The notes: a model not told the origin generated them from the sequence alone. A stretch of 54,794 nucleotides of DNA from Winslowiella iniecta (GCF_001267535.1 NZ_JRXE01000017.1:58741-113534), one strand, 5' to 3'. Positions 8,815 to 17,544 are shown, counted from the stretch's first letter. Program-made: numbers and translations.

Positions 8815-9678
8815 TTAACCCGTTTCTGCTGGCATCCCGGTCAAACCGTGTTTCACGCTGGCTAAGTACAGGGCAAAATAGTCTCTTACCATCTGCATAA
8901 AAGCGGGCGTCAGCGACACGATATGTTTACTTTCAACAATAGTTAACAGCTGATTTTGCTCTACTGCCTGCAAGCACCGCTTAATATGCGAGCGGGAGAC
9001 ACCACAGGAAAAAGAAGCTTTGAGAAAGTTATAGTTTACGTCCAGCGTGTTCTGCTTAATGCTCTCCAGATAGAGATTAAACATAATCATATGCCCACCA
9101 TCACGGCTTAAAAAATCGCCGCTGCCCGGCACCATATCATGAACAAAAATTCGGTTAAGCGTAATCTCGGCATAGGATTTAAAAAATGCCGGCACAAAAT
9201 TTTGATAATTCTCATAGTACGCCAGGTCAAACTCGGCAGAGAGCATTGCGCAGGGGATTAACATGGTGTTAATCATCTTTTTGGTCTCTGACAGCGCTTT
9301 AGCCGTCGGCTTATAGTTCAGTTTACGTTTATCTGATTCATCCCGATAAACTTCAAGCCGGCCACCGACCCGCAGAAATAATAAAAAAGAGTCGAGTGCA
9401 TTAATGCTCAGCAGATCGTTAGCGATACAGAATTTTTTAATATCCTTAAAGGTACTGCCGTTACGAGTGTAATAAATCCCGAGTATCGCCGAACCAATGA
9501 TAAAGCGATTTGCTTTAAAGATGGTTTTGAAATACAGCGGATTAGTTAAATAGAGTTTATGCAACAACTCATAGTGACGTTTAATGGCTTCATTAATGTT
9601 ATCTCTCTCCCTGAATTCTATAGACTTTTGTATAATCTTAGTTTCGAGTTCCAGCTTCTTTTTACTAATAAAAGGCAT
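8815..9678 (-). CDS. Unrecognised protein with two winged-helix-like regions
   Basis: 287 residues, Lys-rich at the N-terminus, not matched to a named family. Two stretches look like winged helices. At about residues 75-135, TFKDIKKFCIANDLLSINALDSFLLFL leads to DESDKRKLNYKPTAKALSETKK, which resembles the MarR wing and its following helix. Near the C-terminus, LKASFSCGVSRSHIKRCLQAVEQNQLLTIVESKHIVSLTP reads as a recognition helix and wing. No membrane segment is seen. Base composition is more AT-rich than its neighbours. It faces away from the fimbrial operon across a 569-base AT-rich region, so a role as fimbrial regulator is a reasonable guess, not shown. Confidence 0.6.
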   Translation of the reverse strand: MPFISKKKLELETKIIQKSIEFRERDNINEAIKRHYELLHKLYLTNPLYFKTIFKANRFIIGSAILGIYYTRNGSTFKDIKKFCIANDLLSINALDSFLLFLRVGGRLEVYRDESDKRKLNYKPTAKALSETKKMINTMLIPCAMLSAEFDLAYYENYQNFVPAFFKSYAEITLNRIFVHDMVPGSGDFLSRDGGHMIMFNLYLESIKQNTLDVNYNFLKASFSCGVSRSHIKRCLQAVEQNQLLTIVESKHIVSLTPAFMQMVRDYFALYLASVKHGLTGMPAETG

Positions 9679-10247
9679 TTTTTGTCATTTTATTGTTTTA
9701 ATGTTAAATGGTTAGGAATTATCTTATTTCGTAATTTTAATTCTGTCAACAAAACGGCAGGTTTTTTATCATTAACTGATGATAATTTCTTGATTTTATT
9801 TTCAATAATACCCTTGTTTTACATTCGTTTAAGTTAACAGGCTTTAAGTAAGCAAAAAACTATTTATAAGTTTGTATCAAAATTGTAGCCATTTACCGCT
9901 AAGCAATGATAATGCTTTGCTAAATACTCTATATAAATTGTTTTAAATCAACACGTTAATGATATTTATGCGTTTATGTGGTTGTTTTTACTCTGATTTA
10001 AATTAGGCACAATTATGGACAGTGACTTGTAAATTTATCTGATTAGTATTGCAAACGCTGCTCACAGGAATACAGGTTATGAGCTAACTCAATATGCGTA
10101 CTTCGCCTCTGGTATTTACGTATAAACAGCGATCAAGATACGGAAGGTAAGTCTGAAAATTACCAACTCGCTTATTCAAAACCGGCGGGCGGTTTATTTT
10201 TATGGCTGCGCTCATTCTGTCAGTACCAACCAACCAAGGATATTAAA
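9679..10247. promoter_or_regulatory. AT-rich control region upstream of fimbrial operon
   Basis: 569 bases without a convincing gene, markedly AT-rich between about 9680 and 10030. Such regions upstream of fimbrial operons are often bound by H-NS and serve as regulatory hubs (family knowledge; not shown here). I found no invertible-element repeats of the fimS type. A short reading at 10094-10150 (18 codons, MRTSPLVFTYKQRSRYGR) lacks a good ribosome binding site. A terminator-like hairpin lies near its right end. The promoters of the divergent double winged-helix gene and of the pilin gene must lie here. Confidence 0.5.
10179..10195 (+). terminator. Terminator-like hairpin in the fimbrial leader
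   Basis: A six-bp stem AAACCG/CGGTTT with a five-base GCGGG loop is followed by ATTTTTATGG, a rough T-run. It ends about 50 bases before the major pilin ATG. It could end an upstream leader transcript or act as an attenuator; the stem is short. Confidence 0.4.
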
Positions 10248-10775
10248 ATGGAACTCAAAAAAATTGCGGCTATCGCCATGCTTGCTATGGGCGTTTCCGG
10301 GGTGGCTAATGCAGCCGATCAAGGGAGCGGGAAAATTACCTTTACCGGCTCCATTGTTAATGCGCCATGCTCAATTGCACCTAATCAGGACAAACAGGAA
10401 ATCCCTCTGGGCCAGGTTTCCAATACGCTGCTTGCGGGCGGCGGTGAGCAAAAGGCTGAGCCTTTCAGCATTGAATTGCTGAACTGCGATGCCGCCACTA
10501 AGCACACTGTGACCACCACTTTCACCGGCAAAGCGGGTGTTGATGGCCGTCTGGGTATCACCGGCGAGGCTTCTGGTGCCAGCATTCTGTTACGTGATGC
10601 CAGCGGTAAGAAAATCGAGCTGGGCACCGCGACTGACGCGCAGACCTTAAATGCCGGTGATAACACGCTGCAATTCAGCGCCGCGTTAAAAGGCGATGGC
10701 ACGGAAGATGCGCCGGTGGCAATCGGTACCGGTGCATTCACCGCAGTGACCAACTTTACCCTGGCCTATCCATAA
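10248..10775 (+). CDS. Type 1-like fimbrial major subunit
   Basis: 175-residue pilin precursor. The signal peptide is cleaved after VANA (around residue 22). The mature protein has the incomplete Ig fold of chaperone-usher pilins: the cysteine pair is in NAPCSI and LLNCDA, GKITFTGSIVNAPC is the FimA-type start, and the C-terminus TNFTLAYP has the penultimate aromatic used in chaperone binding and donor-strand exchange. As the first gene of the operon and the closest to FimA it is the likely shaft subunit. A gap of about 80 bases to the next gene may allow differential mRNA stability, as in other pilus operons. Confidence 0.9.
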   Translation: MELKKIAAIAMLAMGVSGVANAADQGSGKITFTGSIVNAPCSIAPNQDKQEIPLGQVSNTLLAGGGEQKAEPFSIELLNCDAATKHTVTTTFTGKAGVDGRLGITGEASGASILLRDASGKKIELGTATDAQTLNAGDNTLQFSAALKGDGTEDAPVAIGTGAFTAVTNFTLAYP

Positions 10776-10856
10776 CGGCTTTGCTTTGCAAAGTGGGCAA
10801 CAGCGTCCGGAATAGCCGGGCGCTGAGGTGAAACTTCACGGACGAAGGGGGCTGCG

Positions 10857-11390
10857 ATGATGCGCTTGATAATGGTATTGATCATGACGTTGCCCGCGCC
10901 GCTGTTCGCCAGCGGAAACACTCATCGTGAAGTTATTCAGGGCGATCGGGGCAGAATCACGCTCACCGGAAAGATCGTTGCCGGTTCGTGCGGCATTAAT
11001 ATGCAGGACCGTCATCAGACCATCACCCTGCCAGATGTGGCGATCGGTCAGCTGGCACGCGGTGACAAAAGTGCTGCGGCACCGTTCAGTATTCAGCTGG
11101 TGAACTGCATGTTACTGGAAGATGCGCAAGGAACACCGGTATTTCGCCTCGGGTTTGATGGTCATCATCAACAGAACCAGTTCCGCGTAGCCGGAGAAGC
11201 GGAAGGGATTGCCATTGAAATTGTTGATACAGCCGGCAGGATTGCGACGCCGGGCGCGGTATTTTCGTCCGGGGAAATTGATCGTAAGGCAATGCGTTTA
11301 AATTATTTATTACGGGTAGCTAGCAATCATCAGCCGTTTAAACCCGGGAGTTATCACTCAACGATCAGATTTAATATTACTTACTATTAA
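10857..11390 (+). CDS. Fimbrial minor subunit, PapH/MrpB-like
   Basis: 177-residue pilin-like precursor with a short signal peptide ending LFAS. It carries the pilin cysteine pair (AGSCGIN and LVNCML) and the C-terminal beta-strand RFNITYY. It sits between the major pilin and the usher, the place of PapH in P fimbriae and MrpB in MR/P fimbriae. PapH ends pilus growth and anchors the rod at the outer membrane, so this role is proposed by position. Its N-terminal extension before the first beta-strand (THREVIQGDRGRI) is longer than in the major pilin. A plain minor structural subunit is the alternative. Confidence 0.8.
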   Translation: MMRLIMVLIMTLPAPLFASGNTHREVIQGDRGRITLTGKIVAGSCGINMQDRHQTITLPDVAIGQLARGDKSAAAPFSIQLVNCMLLEDAQGTPVFRLGFDGHHQQNQFRVAGEAEGIAIEIVDTAGRIATPGAVFSSGEIDRKAMRLNYLLRVASNHQPFKPGSYHSTIRFNITYY

Positions 11391-11455
11391 TTAATCAGTT
11401 TATGGAGCACGGCAAACTGAATTCTGTCGCACTGAATTAGGGTCACTGGAAGATC

Positions 11456-14020
11456 ATGGGAATTAAAAAATTCAAAATAAAATCGCCGGGTTTTTTGGCT
11501 TTTTCCATGTTTCTGGCATTGGCTCCGGGATTACGCTGGGCGTGGGGCGGGGATATTCAGTTTAATACCGATGTGCTCGATGTTGAAGACCGCAATAATA
11601 TCGATATCACGCGTTTTGCCCATAAAGGTTACATCATGCCAGGCCGCTATCTGATGAGTGTGCGTCTGAACAAGGATGTGCTGGCGGAGCGACCGATTGA
11701 CTTTTATCCGGCGGAAGATAATCCGGATATTACGCTGGCCTGTCTTTCGCCTAAGCTGGTCAATGAATTTGGCCTGCGGCCACAGCCCGCCGAACAGCTG
11801 GCCTGGTGGCATGGCGGTGAGTGTCTCGATATTCGCAGTCTGAAAGGGATGCAGGCGCGCGGCGATCTGTCGAACTCAACATTAACCCTCAGTCTGCCGC
11901 AGGCGTATCTCGAATATCAGTCGGCTAACTGGGATCCGCCATCACGCTGGGATAACGGCGTGCCCGGCATTCTGTTTGATTACAATATCAACAGTCAGCT
12001 GCGTTCCAACCGGGAAGGCAGTGACCGACGCAGCCTGAGTGGAATGGGAACCGTCGGGGCCAATGCCGGTGCCTGGCGTCTGCGCGCCGAATGGCAAGGG
12101 CGTCGCGATCAGGAAGGCGACAACAAGCGCAATAGTTTCGACTGGACGCGTTATTACGCCTATCGCGCCATTCCGCGGCTGGAAGCAAAGCTGGTGGTGG
12201 GTGAGGATTATCTGGTCTCGGATATTTTTGACAGTTTTCGCTATGCGGGTGCCAGTTTACGCACTGATGACAATATGCTGCCGCCGAATCTGCGCGGCTA
12301 TGCGCCGGAAGTGACCGGCGTCGCGCGCACCAATGCGCGGGTGATTGTGATGCATCAGGGGCGCGTACTGTATGAATCGCAGGTGGCGGCGGGGCCGTTC
12401 CGTATTCAGGATATCAGTGATTCAGTGATGGGCGAACTGAATGTGCGGGTAGAGGAAGAGGATGGCTCGGTGCAGACCTTTAGCCTGAACACCGCCAATA
12501 TTCCTTACCTGACGCGGCCTGGGCGGGTGCGTTACAAGATGAGTATCGGGCGACCGGTTGACTGGCAGCACAGCGTTGATGGGCCTGAGTTTGCCAGTGG
12601 TGAATTCTCCTGGGGAATTAACAGCGGCTGGTCGATGTATGGCGGCGCAATTGGCAGTGAAAAATATCAGGCGCTGGCACTGGGTGTCGGTCGCGATCTG
12701 CTGGCTTTCGGCGCGATGGCGTTTGACGTGACGCGCTCTGTCGCACAGTTGCCGTGGGGTGAAACCCTGCAAGGTAACTCTTATCGCCTCAGCTATTCGA
12801 AGCGCTTTGATGATTATGGCAGTCAGGTGACGTTTGCCGGTTATCGATTCTCTGAGCGGCAGTTTATGTCGATGGGGGAGTATCTGGACGCCCGTTCCCG
12901 ACGCAGCGGAATGAGTAACAGTAAAGAGATGTATACCATCACCTTTGCGCAAGATATTAAGCCAATTGATGCCAGCGCGCAGTTTAGTTATAACCGCCAG
13001 ACGTACTGGGACCGGCCGGAAAGTGAGCGCTACAGTATCGCGCTGTCGCGCTATTTTGATTTTATGCAGTGGAGAAATTTAAGTCTTTCGCTTTCCGCCT
13101 GGCGAAACCGTTACAGCAATAACCGCGACGATGGCGTCTATTTATCCTTGTCGGTGCCGTTGGGTAACGGTGGCACTCTCAGTTACAACGGCTCGCTCGG
13201 CAGGGGAAACAACAGCAATCAGCTTAACTATTCTGACCGTCGGGATAATGGAGACACTTATAGCCTCAGCAGCGGAATCAGCCGTAATGGCCCGGAGCTT
13301 GGCGGTTATTATCAGCGTGAAAGCAGTCTGGCGCAAATGAGTGGCAGCGTGAATTACCAGCAGGGTAATTTCACCTCGCTGGGTGGAACGATTAAAGGCG
13401 GTATTACCGCAACCGCAGACGGGATGGCGCTGCATCGTCAGAATACGCCAGGCGGAACGCGCTTATTACTGGATACCGATGGCGTAGCGGATATTCCGGT
13501 CAGAGGAAGCGGCGGCGCTGTTTACAGTAATCAGTTCGGTAAGCTGGTTATTCCGGACGTCAGCAGTTATTACCGCAACCAGGTCAACATCGATATTAAT
13601 AAGCTGCCGGAGAATGCCGATGTCTCCTCATCGGTGGTGCAGGCCACGCTGACCGAAGGGGCGATTGGCTACCGTAAGTTTGCGGTGGTGTCAGGTGAAA
13701 AAGCGATGGCAGTGATTCGTCTGGCAAATGGCAGCGTACCGCCGTTTGGCGCTCAGGTGCTTAACCTGCGGCAACAGGAGGTGGGCCTGGTGGGAGATGG
13801 CGGCAGTGTCTGGCTGAGCGGGATTAAGCCGGGTGAATCGATGTCGGTTCACTGGGATGGCGAGAAAAAATGCCTGCTGTCGTTACCGGAAATGATCACG
13901 CCGAGTGCGCTGGCGAATTTGTTACTCCCTTGCTCACCGGTCGGTGCAGCAGAGGGAAAAAGTGAAAATCAATCAGCTGATTATTGGCTGTCAGCGAAAA
14001 GCCATCAGCCTGCTGAATAA
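11456..14020 (+). CDS. Fimbrial outer-membrane usher, PapC/FimD family
   Basis: 854 residues, the usual size (PapC about 836). After a signal peptide (cleavage near residue 30, RWAWG) the mature start GDIQFNTDVLDVEDRNNIDITRF is the conserved usher N-terminal domain that recruits chaperone-subunit complexes. The middle forms the 24-strand barrel with the plug domain (PNLRGYAPEVTGVARTNARVIV is diagnostic). The end carries two C-terminal domains (SGEKAMAVIRLANGSVPPFGAQVLN and LSGIKPGESMSVHWDGEKKCLLSLP). It assembles subunits delivered by the chaperone encoded next, 17 bases downstream. The sequence is closer to PapC/MrpC type ushers than to FimD (judged by eye). Confidence 0.95.
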   Translation: MGIKKFKIKSPGFLAFSMFLALAPGLRWAWGGDIQFNTDVLDVEDRNNIDITRFAHKGYIMPGRYLMSVRLNKDVLAERPIDFYPAEDNPDITLACLSPKLVNEFGLRPQPAEQLAWWHGGECLDIRSLKGMQARGDLSNSTLTLSLPQAYLEYQSANWDPPSRWDNGVPGILFDYNINSQLRSNREGSDRRSLSGMGTVGANAGAWRLRAEWQGRRDQEGDNKRNSFDWTRYYAYRAIPRLEAKLVVGEDYLVSDIFDSFRYAGASLRTDDNMLPPNLRGYAPEVTGVARTNARVIVMHQGRVLYESQVAAGPFRIQDISDSVMGELNVRVEEEDGSVQTFSLNTANIPYLTRPGRVRYKMSIGRPVDWQHSVDGPEFASGEFSWGINSGWSMYGGAIGSEKYQALALGVGRDLLAFGAMAFDVTRSVAQLPWGETLQGNSYRLSYSKRFDDYGSQVTFAGYRFSERQFMSMGEYLDARSRRSGMSNSKEMYTITFAQDIKPIDASAQFSYNRQTYWDRPESERYSIALSRYFDFMQWRNLSLSLSAWRNRYSNNRDDGVYLSLSVPLGNGGTLSYNGSLGRGNNSNQLNYSDRRDNGDTYSLSSGISRNGPELGGYYQRESSLAQMSGSVNYQQGNFTSLGGTIKGGITATADGMALHRQNTPGGTRLLLDTDGVADIPVRGSGGAVYSNQFGKLVIPDVSSYYRNQVNIDINKLPENADVSSSVVQATLTEGAIGYRKFAVVSGEKAMAVIRLANGSVPPFGAQVLNLRQQEVGLVGDGGSVWLSGIKPGESMSVHWDGEKKCLLSLPEMITPSALANLLLPCSPVGAAEGKSENQSADYWLSAKSHQPAE

Positions 14021-14037
14021 TCAACAGAGGAAGTAAA

Positions 14038-14796
14038 ATGTTATTGTTAAACCGGATGACGGCCGTCAGTGTATTTGCTGTCACAACCACACTGTTTTCA
14101 TCATGGGCATATGCGGCTATCGCACTCGATAGGACGCGGATTATTATGGATGCGGAAAACCGCTCTGTCAGTCTGCAAATTACTAATGAGAATAATCAGC
14201 TGCCTTATCTGGCTCAGGGCTGGATTGAAGATCAGCAGAATAATAAAATAAAAGGTCCGCTGACGGTATTACCACCGGTGCAGCGCATTGAGGCGGGCGA
14301 TAAAAGTCAGATCAAGGTGCAGTCTTTGCCTGGTGTCGATTTACTGGCACAGGATAAAGAGACACTGTTTTATTTTAATTTAAGAGAGATTCCGCCACGC
14401 TCAGATAAGCCGAATACCTTACAGATTGCGCTGCAAACCAGAATAAAACTGTTCTGGCGGCCAACCGCACTGAAATTATCCTCTGCCGATTATAACAATC
14501 CGGTGCAGCAGAAAGTGACGCTGACGCGTATTGGCGATAAATACCGTATCAATAACCCGACCGGTTATTACATCACTTTTGTTGAGGCCAGTGACCGCCA
14601 GGGGGGTAAGCCGATATCTGCCTTTAAACCGACGATGATCGCGCCGAAAGAAAATCAAATGATGGACATCCCGGCGGGCACGATGGGCCGTTCACCGGTG
14701 CTGAAGTACGTCAATGATTTCGGTGGCCGATCGCTGTTGGTGTTTCAGTGCGGCGCGACAACCTGTGAAGTGATACCGGGTGCAGGCAAAGGCTAA
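14038..14796 (+). CDS. Periplasmic fimbrial chaperone, PapD family
   Basis: 252 residues with a signal peptide ending AYA. It has the PapD landmarks: AIALDRTRIIMD, the Arg/Lys cleft region (R in the first strand and K in LQTRIKLFWRP), the hydrophobic F1-G1 donor strand near LFYFNLREIPP, and the cysteine pair in FQCGATTCEV, equivalent to the C-terminal disulfide of PapD. The short F1-G1 loop places it in the FGS group, which serves rod-forming pili rather than thin surface structures. It folds and delivers the pilins of this operon to the usher just upstream. GAGGAAG precedes the ATG. Confidence 0.95.
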   Translation: MLLLNRMTAVSVFAVTTTLFSSWAYAAIALDRTRIIMDAENRSVSLQITNENNQLPYLAQGWIEDQQNNKIKGPLTVLPPVQRIEAGDKSQIKVQSLPGVDLLAQDKETLFYFNLREIPPRSDKPNTLQIALQTRIKLFWRPTALKLSSADYNNPVQQKVTLTRIGDKYRINNPTGYYITFVEASDRQGGKPISAFKPTMIAPKENQMMDIPAGTMGRSPVLKYVNDFGGRSLLVFQCGATTCEVIPGAGKG

Positions 14797-14820
14797 GTTC
14801 AGACAATTCAGGTGGCAGCC

Positions 14821-15411
14821 ATGCGGCAAGCAAATCGGCGGAAGGGCAAGTTAGTCATGCTGTTATGTATGGCGCTCAGCCCCTTTACTCCAGCAGCAAT
14901 CGGTCAGGCAGAACCCGGTCAGACACAAGGTGAAATTTATGTCACTGGCAATCTGTTACAGAGCGCCTGTCAGCTGGCGATGGAATCGGCTTACCAGACG
15001 GTGACGCTGGGCGATATTGGCAGCGCCCGTCTGCGCAATCCCGGTGAACGTGGCCCGGCGATTGAGATAGCGATAATGATGCGTGATTGTGTCAGCAGCG
15101 ATAGCGATCTGCGTGACAGCCGTGGAAACAGGCTGTGGAGCCGCGATCAACCGGCGATCAGCGTGCAATTTTATGGCGTAAAGGACGCGCTGAACCCTGA
15201 GCTTTTTAGTCTGCAAGGGGTGAAGGGTGTCGGACTCCGGCTGCTGGACGGCGACAGGCAACCGCTGTCAGCGCAGGCGCTATGGACGTCGCGATCGTTA
15301 CTGCCGGGTGACAACAGGCTGATCTGGCATATTGCCGCGGAGCGAACGCTGGGGGTGTTACAACCCGGCTCTTATTATGCAGTTTTACACCTGGGCGTCA
15401 GCTATGATTAA
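14821..15411 (+). CDS. Fimbrial minor subunit (PapJ/MrpE position)
   Basis: About 196 residues: a basic leader (MRQANRRKGK), a hydrophobic core, then a pilin-like body with the cysteine pair SACQLA/MRDCVS and a C-terminal strand LHLGVSYD. I use the ATG at 14821 because AGGTGG lies six bases upstream; a GTG at 14812 is the alternative. It stands between chaperone and adhesin, as PapJ/PapK or MrpE do, so an adaptor or tip-fibrillum subunit is likely. Its stop overlaps the adhesin start, which suggests coupled, stoichiometric synthesis of adaptor and adhesin. Confidence 0.75.
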   Translation: MRQANRRKGKLVMLLCMALSPFTPAAIGQAEPGQTQGEIYVTGNLLQSACQLAMESAYQTVTLGDIGSARLRNPGERGPAIEIAIMMRDCVSSDSDLRDSRGNRLWSRDQPAISVQFYGVKDALNPELFSLQGVKGVGLRLLDGDRQPLSAQALWTSRSLLPGDNRLIWHIAAERTLGVLQPGSYYAVLHLGVSYD

Positions 15412-16357
15412 GCGTGTTTTTATTCCGCTCACTGTAATGCTCTTTGTTTTCCTGTTAATACCGGGGAAAGCGCTGGCTTTCTCCTGTATTGATAAACGCG
15501 ATGGTAAAGCTTTTGATGCGGTAGGCCAGCGTAATATCGATGTTACGGTCAATTTATCGCCTGAGATTATGATCGGCGATGTGGTGATATTTGACCTGGC
15601 GGACTATTTCACTTGTATGAATACCATTCCCAACAGATATGTTGATTATATGCGGCTTAATGCCGGCAGTTACAACACCACGCTGGATGCCTCATTTAAC
15701 AGCGGGCTGGAGATCAAAGGGCAACGTTATTTAAATCCGATTAACTCATCAGTCAATGTTTTTGAGTTGCGCGATGGTAACTGGCATGACCTGGAGGTAA
15801 AAGCCTTCTATCAGTTAAAAAACAGTCCGGCTAAAGGGGTGTATATTAAAGCCGGGGCGGTGGTGGCCAGTATGCAATTCTATAAGTGGAGTGTGCCAGC
15901 AGGCGGGGTATTTACCGCCAACTGGCGGATTATTGCCGCCAATGATGCTTATTATACTTCCGGCACCTGTGATATTAACGACGGTCATGATATTGATGTG
16001 GATTTTGGTTTAATTGCGCGCGATCAGCTGACGCAGAGTGCCGGTACCAGTCCGTTTCGCCGGGAAATTACCGTTCCTTACCGCTGCAAAGATAACTCTG
16101 ACTGGCCGATTAAACTTACTTTGTCGGCAGACGCCAGTAACTTCTCCGCTTCGGCGATTAAAACCACTAATCCGGATTTAGGCGTGGAGCTTTATCATCA
16201 GGGAACGCTGATAAAACCCTTTGATAGTGTGAAAAGCCAGATTGTGAATGGTGTGGGCAGTGATGACTTTAACTTCGTATTAGTGAAGTCCTCAAAAAAA
16301 GATATCGCTACCGGACCATTTAGCGGTTCTGCCGTGCTGGTGATGAGTCTTCAGTAA
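15404..16357 (+). CDS. FimH-like two-domain tip adhesin
   Basis: 317-residue precursor (FimH 300). The signal peptide ends ALA and the mature chain begins F-S-C, as FimH begins F-A-C; the free N-terminal Phe is part of the FimH sugar pocket. The lectin domain shows FimH-like features: NIDVTVNLSPEIMIGDVVIFDL, YFTCMN...VDYMRLNAGSY, GVYIKAGAVVASMQFY, ANWRIIAANDAYYTSGTCDI. The pilin domain follows the GTC linker and ends SGSAVLVMSLQ. Compared with FimH, Asn46 and Asp54 are kept, but Asp47 is Thr, the tyrosine-gate position 48 is Ile, 52 is Tyr, and the 133-142 loop differs. Ligand specificity is probably not simply mannose. The upstream in-frame start at 15332 was rejected because it would lack a signal peptide. 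Confidence 0.85.
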   Translation: MIKRVFIPLTVMLFVFLLIPGKALAFSCIDKRDGKAFDAVGQRNIDVTVNLSPEIMIGDVVIFDLADYFTCMNTIPNRYVDYMRLNAGSYNTTLDASFNSGLEIKGQRYLNPINSSVNVFELRDGNWHDLEVKAFYQLKNSPAKGVYIKAGAVVASMQFYKWSVPAGGVFTANWRIIAANDAYYTSGTCDINDGHDIDVDFGLIARDQLTQSAGTSPFRREITVPYRCKDNSDWPIKLTLSADASNFSASAIKTTNPDLGVELYHQGTLIKPFDSVKSQIVNGVGSDDFNFVLVKSSKKDIATGPFSGSAVLVMSLQ

Positions 16358-16389
16358 CCCGGATTTATTCAGTCAAAGGGCAGGGAGTT

Positions 16390-16977
16390 ATGGCAGCGAT
16401 TAATCGATTAACCATTATGCTGATTGACAGCAATCGTTTTTTTCTCGACGGGATGCTGGTTTTTATCCGCAGCCACTATCCGGACGTGATGATTAAATCT
16501 TCGGGCAGGAGAGTGCACAAAATCGATCTGTTAATGACCGGACTTGATCGGGTATCGGTCTCTGTCGCCCGATTTTATACGCCGATGCTGAGCCATAATG
16601 GAAAAGTGTTGCTGATGCACGAGGCTGATGAAGTGAATCGTGATGCTATTCCTGAGTCGCTGAAACCGCATTCATTGATCCATATGCATAAAAGGCAGTC
16701 ACTGTATGAGTTTGCTGCGCTAATCGGCAGGCTGGTGGGGGCTGGCGGACAAAGAACGGTACTGACCATTATTGATAAGAGGTCGGTTGACAGCAGTTTA
16801 CTGTCACCGCAAGAAAAACTATTAGTCTGTCAATTACGCCATAATAGTAGTGTTAGTCATATTGCCAGCGAAATGAAACTGCATCCAAAAACCATCAGCA
16901 GTTATAAGCGCTCGGTGATGCTGAAATTAGATATGCCACATAATCTGGAGTTCTACCACTGGTTACTCTACTCATAG
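16390..16977 (+). CDS. LuxR-type regulator with degenerate receiver, in fimbrial operon
   Basis: 195 residues. The last 60 (LLSPQEKLLVCQLRHNSSVS, then HIASEMKLHPKTISSYKRSV, then MLKLDMPHN) form a GerE/LuxR helix-turn-helix. The first 120 (TIMLIDSNRFFLDGMLVFIRS) resemble a receiver of the FimZ/RcsA sort, but the acidic pocket and phospho-acceptor Asp are not evident, so phosphorylation is unlikely. A regulator encoded inside a fimbrial operon recalls MrpJ (a different fold), which represses motility when fimbriae are made. Autoregulation or motility cross-talk is possible (inference). GGGAG precedes the ATG at an unusually short distance. Confidence 0.8.
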   Translation: MAAINRLTIMLIDSNRFFLDGMLVFIRSHYPDVMIKSSGRRVHKIDLLMTGLDRVSVSVARFYTPMLSHNGKVLLMHEADEVNRDAIPESLKPHSLIHMHKRQSLYEFAALIGRLVGAGGQRTVLTIIDKRSVDSSLLSPQEKLLVCQLRHNSSVSHIASEMKLHPKTISSYKRSVMLKLDMPHNLEFYHWLLYS

Positions 16978-16998
16978 AGAATATAAGGCAGGGTGACA

Positions 16999-17505
16999 AT
17001 GAAAATCTCAAATTTCGCGCTGGTGAGTTTATTGCTGTGCGCAAAGTGTGCGACGGCAGCGGACAGCGGTTTTGGTAATGTCAATATTCATGGGGTAGTG
17101 ATTGATGCCCCTTGTTCGATTTCACCCGGCAAAGATAATTTACAGCTGGATTTCGGCCAGCTCAGCGCTGCGGCGTTGCAGAATGGTCATGAATCTGAAC
17201 CTGTTGATTTAGATATTGAACTCGCTCGCTGCTCTGCTGATATCCAGAATAAAGTACGGGTGACATTTAAAGGCACTGCTTTTAGTGACGGCTTATTCTC
17301 GGTCGCTGAAAATAACAGCAGCCTGGGGATTGCGATTCGCGACCATTTTGGTCAGCAGGTGATTAATGGCCAGCCGGTGGCGTGGCAACGAATAAATGAT
17401 GGCGATAATGTGCTGCATTTTACTTCAGTTTTGAAGGGACGTGCTTCGCCGGTTATTACCGGGCCATTTCAGGCGCAGGTATTATTTTATATTGAGTATA
17501 ACTGA
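16999..17505 (+). CDS. Second FimA-like fimbrial subunit
   Basis: About 168 residues: signal peptide ending ATAA, then a body similar to the first pilin of this operon (NVNIHGVVIDAPCSISPGKD, LDIELARCSA, VLFYIEYN at the C-terminus). The cysteine spacing and the penultimate aromatic pattern are those of chaperone-dependent pilins. It lies after the adhesin and the regulator, an unusual place, and may be an alternative shaft or minor subunit arising by duplication of the first pilin. I use the ATG at 16999, with AAGGCAGGG upstream, rather than the GTG at 16993. Confidence 0.85.
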   Translation: MKISNFALVSLLLCAKCATAADSGFGNVNIHGVVIDAPCSISPGKDNLQLDFGQLSAAALQNGHESEPVDLDIELARCSADIQNKVRVTFKGTAFSDGLFSVAENNSSLGIAIRDHFGQQVINGQPVAWQRINDGDNVLHFTSVLKGRASPVITGPFQAQVLFYIEYN

Positions 17506-17544
17506 CGGTCAGTCAGCTGGCTGATAAACACCCTGGAGACGTTA

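Noticed and set aside
9559..9837. 92-codon plus-strand open frame with hydrophobic residues
   Set aside because: Starts inside the opposite-strand double winged-helix gene and runs through AT-rich intergenic DNA, where hydrophobic codons arise by composition; no good ribosome binding site.
9679..10247. Possible invertible promoter element as in fimS
   Set aside because: No pair of flanking inverted repeats of adequate length and no recombinase gene next to it.
12422..12952. 176-codon minus-strand open frame within the usher gene
   Set aside because: Fully antisense to a strongly supported usher; no family features and no promoter.
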